Shown here piece by piece: positions 19,798 to 28,248 of a DNA stretch of 64,000 bases (the stretch's first letter is position 1; each line of letters begins with the position of its first letter). The notes below the pieces were generated by a model that did no database searches, had not been told where the DNA came from, and was given only the letters and a program-made list of their open reading frames with translations. This stretch comes from Symbiodinium natans (taxonomy: Eukaryota > Sar > Dinophyceae > Suessiales > Symbiodiniaceae): NCBI GenBank assembly GCA_905221605.1, contig CAJNDS010000890.1:893063-957062 (forward strand). The letters are read 5' to 3'. The translations under genes and the position numbers were made by a program.

Positions 19798-22700
19798 AGC
19801 AGGTCATCTACGTGTGTGCAAAGTAGCGCAATAATACGTCCCTCGTTGTTGCGGAGAACATAAAGTGCTTTGAAAATGGCGTTTTCCAGAAAACCTCTTT
19901 TCTGCGCACTGGTCTTGAGACGTTTCCAAAACTTACGTCCTCCGTCATGAGTCCCGTACACGGGTACCCTTGCCAGAAACCTTCGCTCTGGGGGCTCCCC
20001 TGGGAGTCCTCCCTTTGGCTGTCTGAGGATTAGTACTCTGTCTAATTCCTCTCCTTGAAAATAGGCATTTGTGATGTCGGCTGAGCCTATTCTCACCTTC
20101 CGCGAAGCGGCGAAGCTGAATATCAAATTCTGAGCTTCGATATCTGCCGTCGGAGAATCCGATCGGATATCCCCAGACTCCAAATCTCCTCTGGTGACGA
20201 GTCGACTTTTATGCCGTACTTCAATATCTGGTTGCGTGCCTCTAAGTGCATCGTTCTTATCTGTGTCAACCCACTTGAGCGGTACTTCCTCATGGCCTTC
20301 ATCTTTAAGCTTCTGGTACTGCTCTTCATCGAGATCAAGTGCAGCGTTAAACTCTTTCCACTTGTCCCATTCGACCTTACGGGATCCGTCGATTCCCTTT
20401 TGCAACTCTGGTGAACACTTTTCGTATGTGAACACCTTGTTCTGCGCAGCTTTCTTCTTGTTAGAATAGCTGCTCCTTTTCTTCAACCACTTCCGGGCGC
20501 TTTCTGAGTCTATTCGATCGGCCACAAAAGCTCTATACTTGTTGCACTCTTTCGATCCATACGTGGGAATCTTAAACTGTGCCAATAAAGCATCAGCTGT
20601 GTCCTCTTCTTCGGGAACCGGAATGTCCGCCGCGTCAAGTTGCGGATCATTCTCTGCTACGGCTTCCACCGTAGGCTCATCCATCTGTTGAGCGTCTTCT
20701 ACTTCGGGTTCTTCTATCGTGGGCTCTACACGGGGCTCTGCCCGTGACTCTTCAGGAGTAAGTCCCACTCTCCTTCTCACTGTCCTCAATCCTTCCAAAG
20801 GATTTGAGCGTATGGCAGAAGACGGACGTGCAGAGTCACTGTCCTCTTCATCGTCTGCATCACTGTCGTGCGCTCGCGCATCGACAAATCGCTGCTGCTC
20901 TCTCTCAGATTCTAGGTGTTCGTACTGTAAGTTGCCTTTACTCAAAATCTGATAAGCTAGAACTTCCGCCGAAGTACACGGTCGGAGTTTGCCTAAACTA
21001 GTTGCTACGGGCACGCCTCTGTGCGTTACCCAGACGGTCTTCCCATCAAAACCAATGATGCGGGAAACTCCACTCCAGCTAGGCACACCGCTCGAGTCTC
21101 TTTCGATTCGGTAGCACACCAAGTCTCCTGCGGAGTACTTGCCTGGTAGTGGTCCCGACTTGCGCAGCACGGCGGCTCTAGCTCGCCTTGAAGTATCTGC
21201 CTGTACGTACGCTCTTCTCGCAGTGTGGCGGTACTCTATGCTGCGTCCAAATGCTGTGGAGGGGTCCATCGCTCCACTGAGTACTCCTAGCTGACCTAGT
21301 TCATCCTCATCCAAGAGATGTCCTATGCCTCTAGGTTGCCTTCCAAGTACCCATTGCGACGGGGAAAATCCTCCGTGTCTCACAAATTCATTCTTGGCAA
21401 CTTGACATTCTGTCATAGCTGCTTTCACCTGTTCTTTACCTTGCAGGTGGTGCTGTCTGCACACTCTTCGGTAGGCTCTTTTAATGATACCTCCGTGCCT
21501 TTCACATCTTCCGATGTGTTCTGGACTTTCAAGACCGGCTTGCCTCAACACAACGCCATGTTGCGAAAGTCCGGTTGCAAATGCACCGCGATTGTGCAAT
21601 CCCCGATCTGTTGAAACAGATTCGGGCCATCCAGCCCACTGTACCCAGTGTCTCTGGAACTTTTTCAAACACTGCGTGCTGGTAGGTTGTCCTTCTCCTA
21701 CCCTGACCAACGCAACAACTTGGTAACAAGTACCTACACATATCATGTTAAGAAACTGATATTTGGTTCTGTCCGAATCCTGAACCTCGAACACATCAAT
21801 CGAAACTTCCTTGTTAAAAACATAGGAAGGTGGTGCTGAAACAGGGTGAGTCTTCGGGATCTCTTGTGAAACAGCACATGTAGGGCACCTGAATGCTTTC
21901 GCCGCCCTAATCATATCGTCCGAAGCTCCTGAACCTCTCAAAACCTGCAACAAAACTTCCTTTGGCTTGTGTGACATCATGTTGTGAAGTCGCCTAATTG
22001 CGATCCTCACCTTCCTGGGAACCTTAGCCCACTCCCTACGCCTTTCGGCCTCATCCTTAGGGAAACCGGCGAGGGGTAAGGTATCCAACAAGTCATCTTC
22101 ATGATCTTGCATCGGGTCGACAAAGTTGAGGTCCAAACCTTCAACATCCTCCCCTAAAGGAACAGTGTCAAGAGTACCCAACTCCATATGATCTTCAATC
22201 AAAGCTTCAACAGGGAACGCAACATGAAGATCGTGATCATGAAGAGTCTCTTCCAAAACATCAACAATCAACCGACTGAAACCTTCGTGAGTGTGTATCG
22301 TGTCAATGCTTATCGGAGCATAGTAGCGACTATGATCCTGACTAGCCCACACAGAAAGAGTCTCCCCCAAGCCTTGGTTACTAGTGCCTATACAAAGGTC
22401 ACCTCTAGCGTAGTAAAGTTCAAAACTTTTACTGTCGTCCCTTTCCAAACCTTCCAAATCTTTCCACCTAACTGAACCCACTTCGTCTAAAACGCAAACG
22501 CACATTTCACTCTGCGAGAGCAAGTCCTGTAGCCACTCCGAGGCGGTCTCTGAGAGCTGCTTGGCGCAGTCTCCCGGAAACAAAACTAAGAGTAGGTCTG
22601 GGTGAAACGATTGGATCTGTTGGGACACTTTATGCCTCCAACTCGCAGTCTCATACCCGGCCAGATCTGGTCCGGGGTCTGCTGCTTTCATTTCGGCCTC

Positions 22701-22853
22701 CTCAAAAGGTCCGAACCATTGCCCAAGAAGGAATACCTTTCTTGGTTCTTCAGGGGTCGTAAACGATCCCCTCAACTCCTTCCATAGCAGCGAATCTCGC
22801 TTGCTCATTTGTCGAGAGCCTTTCTCAAAGGTCTCTCTTTCCTTTGTGCCCAT
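19722..22853 (-). CDS. retrotransposon integrase and reverse transcriptase part of the polyprotein (1043 aa from first ATG)
   Basis: Continues the frame of the Gag-protease part; open from just after the TGA (22940), so the ATG is not necessarily a real start. Residues about 1-280 are of unknown function, with an acidic end. The HHCC zinc-binding region of integrase is H290, H295, C323, C326. The integrase core has D353 (SIDVFE), D416 (STDRG) and E451 (GRCERHGG), a D-D-35-E-type spacing. A basic, then strongly acidic linker runs about 550-760. Reverse transcriptase follows from about 850: HKSRLVTRGD, the first catalytic Asp in SADITNAYFQ (D926), and HVDDLLW as the YVDD box (D1016, D1017). It ends at a TGA just after FSCGKVE, before RNase H, which lies in another frame. 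All catalytic residues I can check are present. Confidence 0.93.
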   Translation of the reverse strand: MGTKERETFEKGSRQMSKRDSLLWKELRGSFTTPEEPRKVFLLGQWFGPFEEAEMKAADPGPDLAGYETASWRHKVSQQIQSFHPDLLLVLFPGDCAKQLSETASEWLQDLLSQSEMCVCVLDEVGSVRWKDLEGLERDDSKSFELYYARGDLCIGTSNQGLGETLSVWASQDHSRYYAPISIDTIHTHEGFSRLIVDVLEETLHDHDLHVAFPVEALIEDHMELGTLDTVPLGEDVEGLDLNFVDPMQDHEDDLLDTLPLAGFPKDEAERRREWAKVPRKVRIAIRRLHNMMSHKPKEVLLQVLRGSGASDDMIRAAKAFRCPTCAVSQEIPKTHPVSAPPSYVFNKEVSIDVFEVQDSDRTKYQFLNMICVGTCYQVVALVRVGEGQPTSTQCLKKFQRHWVQWAGWPESVSTDRGLHNRGAFATGLSQHGVVLRQAGLESPEHIGRCERHGGIIKRAYRRVCRQHHLQGKEQVKAAMTECQVAKNEFVRHGGFSPSQWVLGRQPRGIGHLLDEDELGQLGVLSGAMDPSTAFGRSIEYRHTARRAYVQADTSRRARAAVLRKSGPLPGKYSAGDLVCYRIERDSSGVPSWSGVSRIIGFDGKTVWVTHRGVPVATSLGKLRPCTSAEVLAYQILSKGNLQYEHLESEREQQRFVDARAHDSDADDEEDSDSARPSSAIRSNPLEGLRTVRRRVGLTPEESRAEPRVEPTIEEPEVEDAQQMDEPTVEAVAENDPQLDAADIPVPEEEDTADALLAQFKIPTYGSKECNKYRAFVADRIDSESARKWLKKRSSYSNKKKAAQNKVFTYEKCSPELQKGIDGSRKVEWDKWKEFNAALDLDEEQYQKLKDEGHEEVPLKWVDTDKNDALRGTQPDIEVRHKSRLVTRGDLESGDIRSDSPTADIEAQNLIFSFAASRKVRIGSADITNAYFQGEELDRVLILRQPKGGLPGEPPERRFLARVPVYGTHDGGRKFWKRLKTSAQKRGFLENAIFKALYVLRNNEGRIIALLCTHVDDLLWAAEPEAEPVIEELLKEFSCGKVE
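19731..19734 (-). other. -1 frame change between reverse transcriptase and RNase H
   Basis: The integrase-RT frame reads GGA AAA GTA GAG TGA. Shifting -1 on the AAAA run gives AAA AGT AGA GTG and enters the RNase H frame, which is open across the overlap 19722-19797. The site is not a classical X XXY YYZ heptamer. From memory of related copia proteins, about a dozen residues (an FxFCG motif) are expected here and are missing, so a small deletion is an alternative to recoding. Confidence 0.75.
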
Positions 22854-22940
22854 TACAGGCGCTCCAGGGTATATCGATGGCGTGGAGTAGTAGGCAGAGC
22901 AAAACTGCGAACCATCGTATACCTCACTTTCGTCAAAGAG

Positions 22941-22943
22941 TCA
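22941..22943 (-). other. in-frame TGA separating Gag-protease from integrase-RT
   Basis: The stop of the first ORF and the ATG of the next (22853) are in the same frame. The 29 codons between them are open and read as plausible protein. The polyprotein is therefore one frame with a single TGA, in the context AGC TGA CTC. TGA followed by C is the leakier kind of stop, so readthrough is possible; a CGA-to-TGA or TGG-to-TGA point mutation is the simpler alternative. Confidence 0.85.
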
Positions 22944-25900
22944 GCTATGGTTCATTCTCTGGGCGCACAAAACAATTGCTACCCTGTACGTTTTCTCGCT
23001 GAACTCCTGAACGTGGGTTGGCCACTCCCATCGCTCTGCCCAAGACCAGTCGCCTCCTTCCTCGCGCTGAACGAACGTGTTCTTGTACCAGTTCTTCAGC
23101 TCGGGCGCGACCTTCGTGGCAGTGTTGTAAGTGCCCGTTTTAAGGGTCACTCTCACAGGCCCATTCTTTTCCTTCGGGTCCTGTACCCACAGCATTAGCA
23201 CCGGCTTCTTCGAAGTCCGAGGGTCTCCTTGCCACATCTGGTCAAGGTAAGCTGAGGTGATCTCGCTTGGTAAGTTCGGATCAATCCCCATACCCAGCAG
23301 GTCTGACCTCGCACGCTCGTGGTCCTGGTCGTTCCTCACACGACGCTGCTGGCTTTCGCGAGACTCTCGCGCGTCCCTACGCTCCTGATACTCCCTGGCT
23401 TCCTCCTCGCGGCTCTTGCGTGGCGTGTTCCGGACGTCTCGACGATCGTCCCAATGCCACTTCTTCCTAACTGGGGTTGCGCTTCGCCCATACCCCCGAG
23501 CGCTCCTGGATCGGGGATTATCCCTCGATCCTGCGGCAGCTGAGCCTAGACTGCGGCCCCGCATGCTGTCTCGCACGTCTCTGGTGCCGAAGTCAGGCGT
23601 CGCCTCGTCGAGCTCATCAACCATTTCGGTGGCTGCCCTAAGAGACTTCTCGAGGTACTCTGCGTTGAAACCCTCGATGTCCAGTCTACGCAAACGTAAG
23701 ACTGCTTCGAGGATCTGGCGAGCTTGCTTCTCGTCCAGATACTTGCGGGCGACCGCACCCATAGCCAACACCAAGCTGTCCGAATACTTGCGGATCAGCG
23801 TATCCGGCTTTGTTAGGGCGTCCGGTTGAAAAACCTGGACGATCCTGTGGATGAAAATGTACGCGATGCGCTCCAAGTCCCGGTGGTCTTCCTCAATCAA
23901 ATCGGAGAAGTCGTGGTAGTGTTCTGGGACGCCACTGGTTCCCAACAAGTCGTCATCGGAGCTCGTTAACGAGTCTCCGGCCTCCGCCTTGCGGGCTCCT
24001 TTCTTCGCGCTCGCGTTTGCTGCATGCGCCTTCTTCTTGTCCTTCTCGGTGTCCTTGACATCCGTAGAGGTCGAAGCCTTTCCTTTTCTCTCCGGCGTGC
24101 CTCCGTCCTTCGGCATCGCCTTTGGCGTGGCCCCCGTGCCGGGAGTCAGTTGCTGATCTCCCTGCTTCGGGGCGGACGAAGAAGGTGTAGAGGCATCACC
24201 TCTCCCGTCCTTTCGCACCCAAGTTCCTGCTGGTGTGCGACTTCTTCCCTTCACTGGCGTTCTTGAGGGGTCGAAGAAACCCTTCCATTGCTTGACGACG
24301 TAGGCCTCCATCTCCTCAAGGATTTCTTTGTCGTCACTCTCGACATGTCTGCATCTTGTGCAGCCTTGGCATGTTTTATGCCAATTGACTGTTCTCGACA
24401 CGTCCAAATATCCAGCACAGATGCCATAGACATTCTCTAGTACGACTTGCACAAGGTGTCTCAGGGCTACACTCCTGTGCTTTCCACCAGTGCACAAGAA
24501 AAGGATGATGATCTTGTCACCATCTTTCGATCGTCGGATAATCCGATCGATCTGCTTTGCAATTTCTTCCCAAAGGGATAGAAAAGTCTTGCTGTAGACG
24601 GTGTGGTGCAGGTTCTCCGGGTACGTCCCGATATGATCCCGGTACTTCTTCGGGTCTGGGATGTCCCTTACATCCAAGATCACCAGGTGATCGTCCGATT
24701 TCACTTCCTCTGTGATAATCGGGTAGTTCTTCCTCAAACTTCTCTTCACCAATTCAAGATTCTTCGGAAGTGCGACCGAAAACCGGTTCGCGTGGATTCT
24801 GTCCACTGCGTCGGTGAGTTCCTTACTCACTTTGGAACTTTCCGCGCCTACGTCTAGCGTCCACACTCCTGCCGACATCAAAACGATGTTCGGCTTTGTA
24901 TCGGCTATCATGTAGGCTCTCTGAACCGGTGAGGCGCTCCTCAAGGCCATAACGGTCCTTGAAGGTGACTGGTGTCCGACCTTTGGCAGGTTCGGATACT
25001 CTTCCAGTCTGAACTCCTGATGTCCTTCGGCCAAGTCCTTCTCGAACTGGTCGATTCGGATCATCAGTAGTCCGGTTCGGCTGTTCTTGAACAACCTCAA
25101 GCTTTGGCCTGGGTAGTCGGCTAGTTGAACTAGTCCGGCTCTCACGTCCTTCCTTAGGCCTAGCTTCTGCTGCACTTGCAACGAGAGAAGGAGCGGAAAG
25201 TCTTGCCCCCCAATCTCATTGCTTGCCACGCTGCCATTCCAAGACAGCTGAGATGGCTCCATCGCCAGAGCGATTGGAAACACCAATCTCTGCGTGGCCT
25301 CTGCACCTCCGATTCCACGGTAGGTGCCCACGGTAAGTGGTGCAGCTTTCGCTCGGAAGCCAAGCTTCTCGAGCTTCTTTTCTGCGTCTATACGCCATTT
25401 CTCCCCGTGACAGGTGGAGTTGCAACCTTCATCGAGCATGGCGTAGACATGGTCGTCCCTAAGGGGATCGACCTCCTCGAGCTGCTCCAACACAGGCTCG
25501 GGCGTTTCCACCGCCATAAAGGCGTGCGGTGGATATCCTGGAGGACTGCCACTCTCAGGAAGCTGAGGCGCTGTCGGCCTCTGCGGGGTCCTAGGCGGCG
25601 TCCTAGGGGCCAAAACGGCTGCGGCGGCAGAGGCGTGAGCGGGAGTTCCTGGAGGACTTCTTCCTACAGGATTTAGGGCCTGAGCTTGGAGATCCCTCCT
25701 AACGAAACCTGAGCTACTACTAGCCGTCCCTAAAACTTGCTGAGTGGCTTGGCTTGCTACTACAAAATCAACAGAGTCACTCAACATGCTCAGAAGTTCC
25801 TGCGAGGAAGTGCTCTCTACTCTCGTGAGGTATCTATTCATGTTCTTCACAAAATGCTTGATTACCTCGCCTGCCTCCATCTGCGTAAGAGGTGTGTCCT

Positions 25901-27986
25901 GAAGCGTACGACGGGTGAGGTCCTGAGCCGTCAGGGGTGCCTGTTGCGCGGCTCTCCCTAGCTCAACCTGTTGCTTGTGGAGCGCCTGCGGCATCTCCTC
26001 AACAAAAGTACAACAGTCCAAACACCAGACCTTGTGCACGGCCTTGGTGGAACCTCTGTTGTCCGTGCGGCTGTGAGGACAAGTCGCCGCATCCCTCGTG
26101 GGCTGCGCTTGTGGCCGTGGCTCTGACCATCGGTGGCCACAAATCATGCAAGTGGTTTTGATGACCTTGTCATTTGACCCTGCCTTACTAATGGCATGAG
26201 CCGGGCATCCGCCTTGGCACGGTCCACGAGGATCCGGCTTCAGGTTGGCGAGCTTTGACTTGTTCACCTTTCCACCGATGCCTTGTGACAGCATCCAGGC
26301 CTTAACAGACTCGAGGTCTCGCGCCTCATAACCTGAAAGAGGGTATTCCCTTCTCTCGGCCTTTCCACGTGGGAACACGTAGTACATGTTACACCACACA
26401 AGGAACTCCTCCAGCGTTCGGCTGGGGTTCTTTTCCTTGATGCCCCACGTGAAATAGTCAGGGTGTCTCAAAACGACATCCCCGAAGGTGGAACCTCGGT
26501 GAACTCCGAACCCAAAAACGGTGTCCGAACCCTCAGGCGGCGCTTCTAGCAACTCAAACGACCCATCTGCTTCTTCGAGCTCTTCTTCTTCCTCCGCAAA
26601 GTCTCCGGGGTTGAAGAAGCCCGGGTAACCCTCGGGATGCTCGTGGTCGTCATCCAGCGCCAGAAACATCTGAGGCTTGTGCAGTACCTCTGACCCTTCG
26701 CTCTCCGAAGATGAGCAACAAAACGAGGTCTGCACGGACGCGTCTTTTGTCAAGATCGCGGAGAAATGCGCAGTTCTATCCTTGGTGCCTTGCGTGCTGC
26801 TGCCTCCTGAAGATGGCTTGCCTTTGCAATCTCGGTCACCAGCCCAATGCCCTTTCTTCCCGCACGTGCGACAAACGCTACGTGCCTTGATCTCCTTGAG
26901 CTTCGCTTTGCGGTCTTCAATACTCAAACCGCTGGGCTTGGGCCTGTAGCCGTGGGCATGCTTTCCCATCGGCTTTCCTTTGCCTTTCGCTTTGGAGCGA
27001 GCAAAGAAAGCGCAAACCTCAGCCTGACAAGCTGAAGCAAGGAAAGCAATACACTCATCATCATCCAGACTAAAGTCTGGTGTTGAAAGGAATGCTTCCA
27101 CAACATCCAGCTCTATCTTCTCGGCTGTTGCCTCTCCAAGGGAATCAGCCATGAAGGCTGAACTGTCCTGATCATCAGGTACCAGCTCTTCTTCCTCTGC
27201 CTCAGGATCCCAAAAGGATTCCCCGGCGTCGTAGGAGTCGAAGAGGTCCTCAGGCTCTGCCAGATAGGCTGCCCCATGGTGAGTCTGGGCATTCGCCTTT
27301 CCTTTGCCAGAACTCTTTGTTCCCTTGTAGGCCATGCCTCTGGGGCGGTTGTAGTTGCTTGCACCCTTGCCCGAACTTCGGGACTCCAGAACATGCAATT
27401 TCCCATGTTGAGTAATGAGGGCTTTCTCGATCGCATCAAAAGAAGACGTTTCCCCTACAGCTGTAAGTACCATTAGTCGCTCTTTGCGATCTAATCCAGA
27501 GTTGTCGAGTAAAAGATCTCCAAGGATGGTATCGGATATTTCTATCGTCTTGTCCAACTCCTTCAACTTCCTGTACCATCTCTTTCTTCGCCCGATATAG
27601 GAGGTCATAGACTCTCCTGCTTGTCTTGACATCACACCACCAACGCTGGCCCCGACTCGGTAAAGTTCCTTTGCCTCTTGGGCCTGCAAAGGAAAAATCA
27701 CCTTACGCACAGCGTCGATGATCTGCGTGATCGCGTCGGCGCTCTTCAGTACATCGTGCCCCAAGTCCTGGGCAACAATGTAAGCGTCCCCTCGAAGGGA
27801 CTCCAGCAATTTTGCACCAAGTGTAAACCTTTCATCCGCCTTCGTAGCGTGGTACTTCGCCATCGCCCGAAACTCCCATTCATAGTAGTCCGAAACGGAT
27901 CCACTATACACCAAGAAACCTTGCTTTGTCAGCTCGGGCTCCTGGTTGCTCCGAGGATTGAAACGCAAACCTCCGCCAGTGGCCAT
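22941..27986 (-). CDS. retrotransposon Gag-protease polyprotein with RapZ-C-like domain (1681 aa)
   Basis: First part of the copia polyprotein; the start is the first ATG after the leader. Visible by residue: Gag-like helical region about 20-200; a low-complexity KGKGK linker; a CCHC zinc knuckle at 372-386 (CRTCGKKGHWAGDRDC, with six residues between His and the last Cys); acidic stretches about 445-480; a segment about 488-540 resembling the ExoX C-terminal domain (FG-x-H-x-G-x-TFGDV...HPDYFTW); a Cys/His-rich cluster 590-658; a Pro-rich linker; an aspartic protease at about 845-945 with LDEGC as the active-site motif (Asp852) and GGQDFPLLLS near its end; a RapZ C-terminal-like domain at about 1099-1190 with LDVRDIPDP and CTGGKHRSV; a basic, Ser/Arg-rich tail 1240-1560. 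The Gag, knuckle and protease calls are firm; the ExoX-C and RapZ-C calls are from motif memory. The reading frame continues past the TGA into the integrase part. Confidence 0.9.
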   Translation of the reverse strand: MATGGGLRFNPRSNQEPELTKQGFLVYSGSVSDYYEWEFRAMAKYHATKADERFTLGAKLLESLRGDAYIVAQDLGHDVLKSADAITQIIDAVRKVIFPLQAQEAKELYRVGASVGGVMSRQAGESMTSYIGRRKRWYRKLKELDKTIEISDTILGDLLLDNSGLDRKERLMVLTAVGETSSFDAIEKALITQHGKLHVLESRSSGKGASNYNRPRGMAYKGTKSSGKGKANAQTHHGAAYLAEPEDLFDSYDAGESFWDPEAEEEELVPDDQDSSAFMADSLGEATAEKIELDVVEAFLSTPDFSLDDDECIAFLASACQAEVCAFFARSKAKGKGKPMGKHAHGYRPKPSGLSIEDRKAKLKEIKARSVCRTCGKKGHWAGDRDCKGKPSSGGSSTQGTKDRTAHFSAILTKDASVQTSFCCSSSESEGSEVLHKPQMFLALDDDHEHPEGYPGFFNPGDFAEEEEELEEADGSFELLEAPPEGSDTVFGFGVHRGSTFGDVVLRHPDYFTWGIKEKNPSRTLEEFLVWCNMYYVFPRGKAERREYPLSGYEARDLESVKAWMLSQGIGGKVNKSKLANLKPDPRGPCQGGCPAHAISKAGSNDKVIKTTCMICGHRWSEPRPQAQPTRDAATCPHSRTDNRGSTKAVHKVWCLDCCTFVEEMPQALHKQQVELGRAAQQAPLTAQDLTRRTLQDTPLTQMEAGEVIKHFVKNMNRYLTRVESTSSQELLSMLSDSVDFVVASQATQQVLGTASSSSGFVRRDLQAQALNPVGRSPPGTPAHASAAAAVLAPRTPPRTPQRPTAPQLPESGSPPGYPPHAFMAVETPEPVLEQLEEVDPLRDDHVYAMLDEGCNSTCHGEKWRIDAEKKLEKLGFRAKAAPLTVGTYRGIGGAEATQRLVFPIALAMEPSQLSWNGSVASNEIGGQDFPLLLSLQVQQKLGLRKDVRAGLVQLADYPGQSLRLFKNSRTGLLMIRIDQFEKDLAEGHQEFRLEEYPNLPKVGHQSPSRTVMALRSASPVQRAYMIADTKPNIVLMSAGVWTLDVGAESSKVSKELTDAVDRIHANRFSVALPKNLELVKRSLRKNYPIITEEVKSDDHLVILDVRDIPDPKKYRDHIGTYPENLHHTVYSKTFLSLWEEIAKQIDRIIRRSKDGDKIIILFLCTGGKHRSVALRHLVQVVLENVYGICAGYLDVSRTVNWHKTCQGCTRCRHVESDDKEILEEMEAYVVKQWKGFFDPSRTPVKGRSRTPAGTWVRKDGRGDASTPSSSAPKQGDQQLTPGTGATPKAMPKDGGTPERKGKASTSTDVKDTEKDKKKAHAANASAKKGARKAEAGDSLTSSDDDLLGTSGVPEHYHDFSDLIEEDHRDLERIAYIFIHRIVQVFQPDALTKPDTLIRKYSDSLVLAMGAVARKYLDEKQARQILEAVLRLRRLDIEGFNAEYLEKSLRAATEMVDELDEATPDFGTRDVRDSMRGRSLGSAAAGSRDNPRSRSARGYGRSATPVRKKWHWDDRRDVRNTPRKSREEEAREYQERRDARESRESQQRRVRNDQDHERARSDLLGMGIDPNLPSEITSAYLDQMWQGDPRTSKKPVLMLWVQDPKEKNGPVRVTLKTGTYNTATKVAPELKNWYKNTFVQREEGGDWSWAERWEWPTHVQEFSEKTYRVAIVLCAQRMNHS

Positions 27987-28062
27987 GGCGACACACGCTG
28001 GCGGCTATCGCCTCTAGGGCGAACGAAAAAGGTGAAAAGAGCACTGGCCCCTGAAGGGCACT

Positions 28063-28075
28063 GGCTCCGCTACCA
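28063..28075 (-). other. primer binding site, initiator tRNA-like
   Basis: One base after the 5' LTR the coding strand reads TGGTAGCGGAGCC. This resembles the TGGTATCAGAGC / TGGTAGCAGAG sites of copia elements, which are complementary to the 3' end (CCA plus acceptor stem) of initiator methionine tRNA. It is followed by a leader of about 75 bases to the ATG at 27986, which sits in a good context (cgccATGGcc). Whether the host initiator tRNA matches is not known from this window. Confidence 0.7.
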
Positions 28076-28076
28076 G

Positions 28077-28243
28077 TGTGAAAACTGGCCGTTTTCCCGT
28101 CTGAGCCTTGGCTCCAAAAAGGGGCCCCTGCGGTGAGTCGGTGCTGTCAAAACTGGTCGGCAAACAGACTCTGACTGTACATGAGTGCTGTAGCTTTTAC
28201 CTAACAGGCTTCGTACGCGCTGGTCTACAAGGACTATTTCACA
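28077..28243 (-). repeat. 5' LTR of the copia-type element
   Basis: 167 bp, identical by eye to 18448-18614. Read on the minus strand it begins TGTGAAATAG and ends TTTTCACA, so the terminal TGTGAAA/TTTCACA are short inverted repeats. It is upstream of the coding region and should hold the promoter; at 167 bp it is short for an LTR and I see no clear TATA box. Confidence 0.92.
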
Positions 28244-28248
28244 TAGGG
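28244..28248. repeat. target site duplication, right copy (TAGGG)
   Basis: Matches 18443-18447. The following bases (taggggttataggggtttaggg) continue a degenerate telomere-like array, as on the other side, so the element landed inside such an array. Confidence 0.7.

Larger units (their letters stand above)
18448..28243 (-). mobile_element. Ty1/copia-type LTR retrotransposon, nearly complete
   Basis: Two direct 167-bp LTRs bound an internal region of about 9.5 kb read entirely on the minus strand. The order is Gag with zinc knuckle, protease, integrase, reverse transcriptase, RNase H. Integrase before reverse transcriptase is the Ty1/copia (Pseudoviridae) order. The LTRs start TG and end CA, and I find no difference between them by eye, so the insertion is young. 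TAGGG flanks both ends and both flanks are TTTAGGG-like DNA. The coding region is interrupted by one in-frame TGA and one -1 frame change. It is about twice the length of a compact Ty1-like element because of the long first part of the polyprotein, which carries extra domains. The copia assignment is firm; whether the copy is active is unknown. Confidence 0.93.

Noticed and set aside
22809-23198. Plus-strand open frames across the retrotransposon (for example 129 and 166 codons)
   Set aside because: Antisense shadows of the minus-strand polyprotein.
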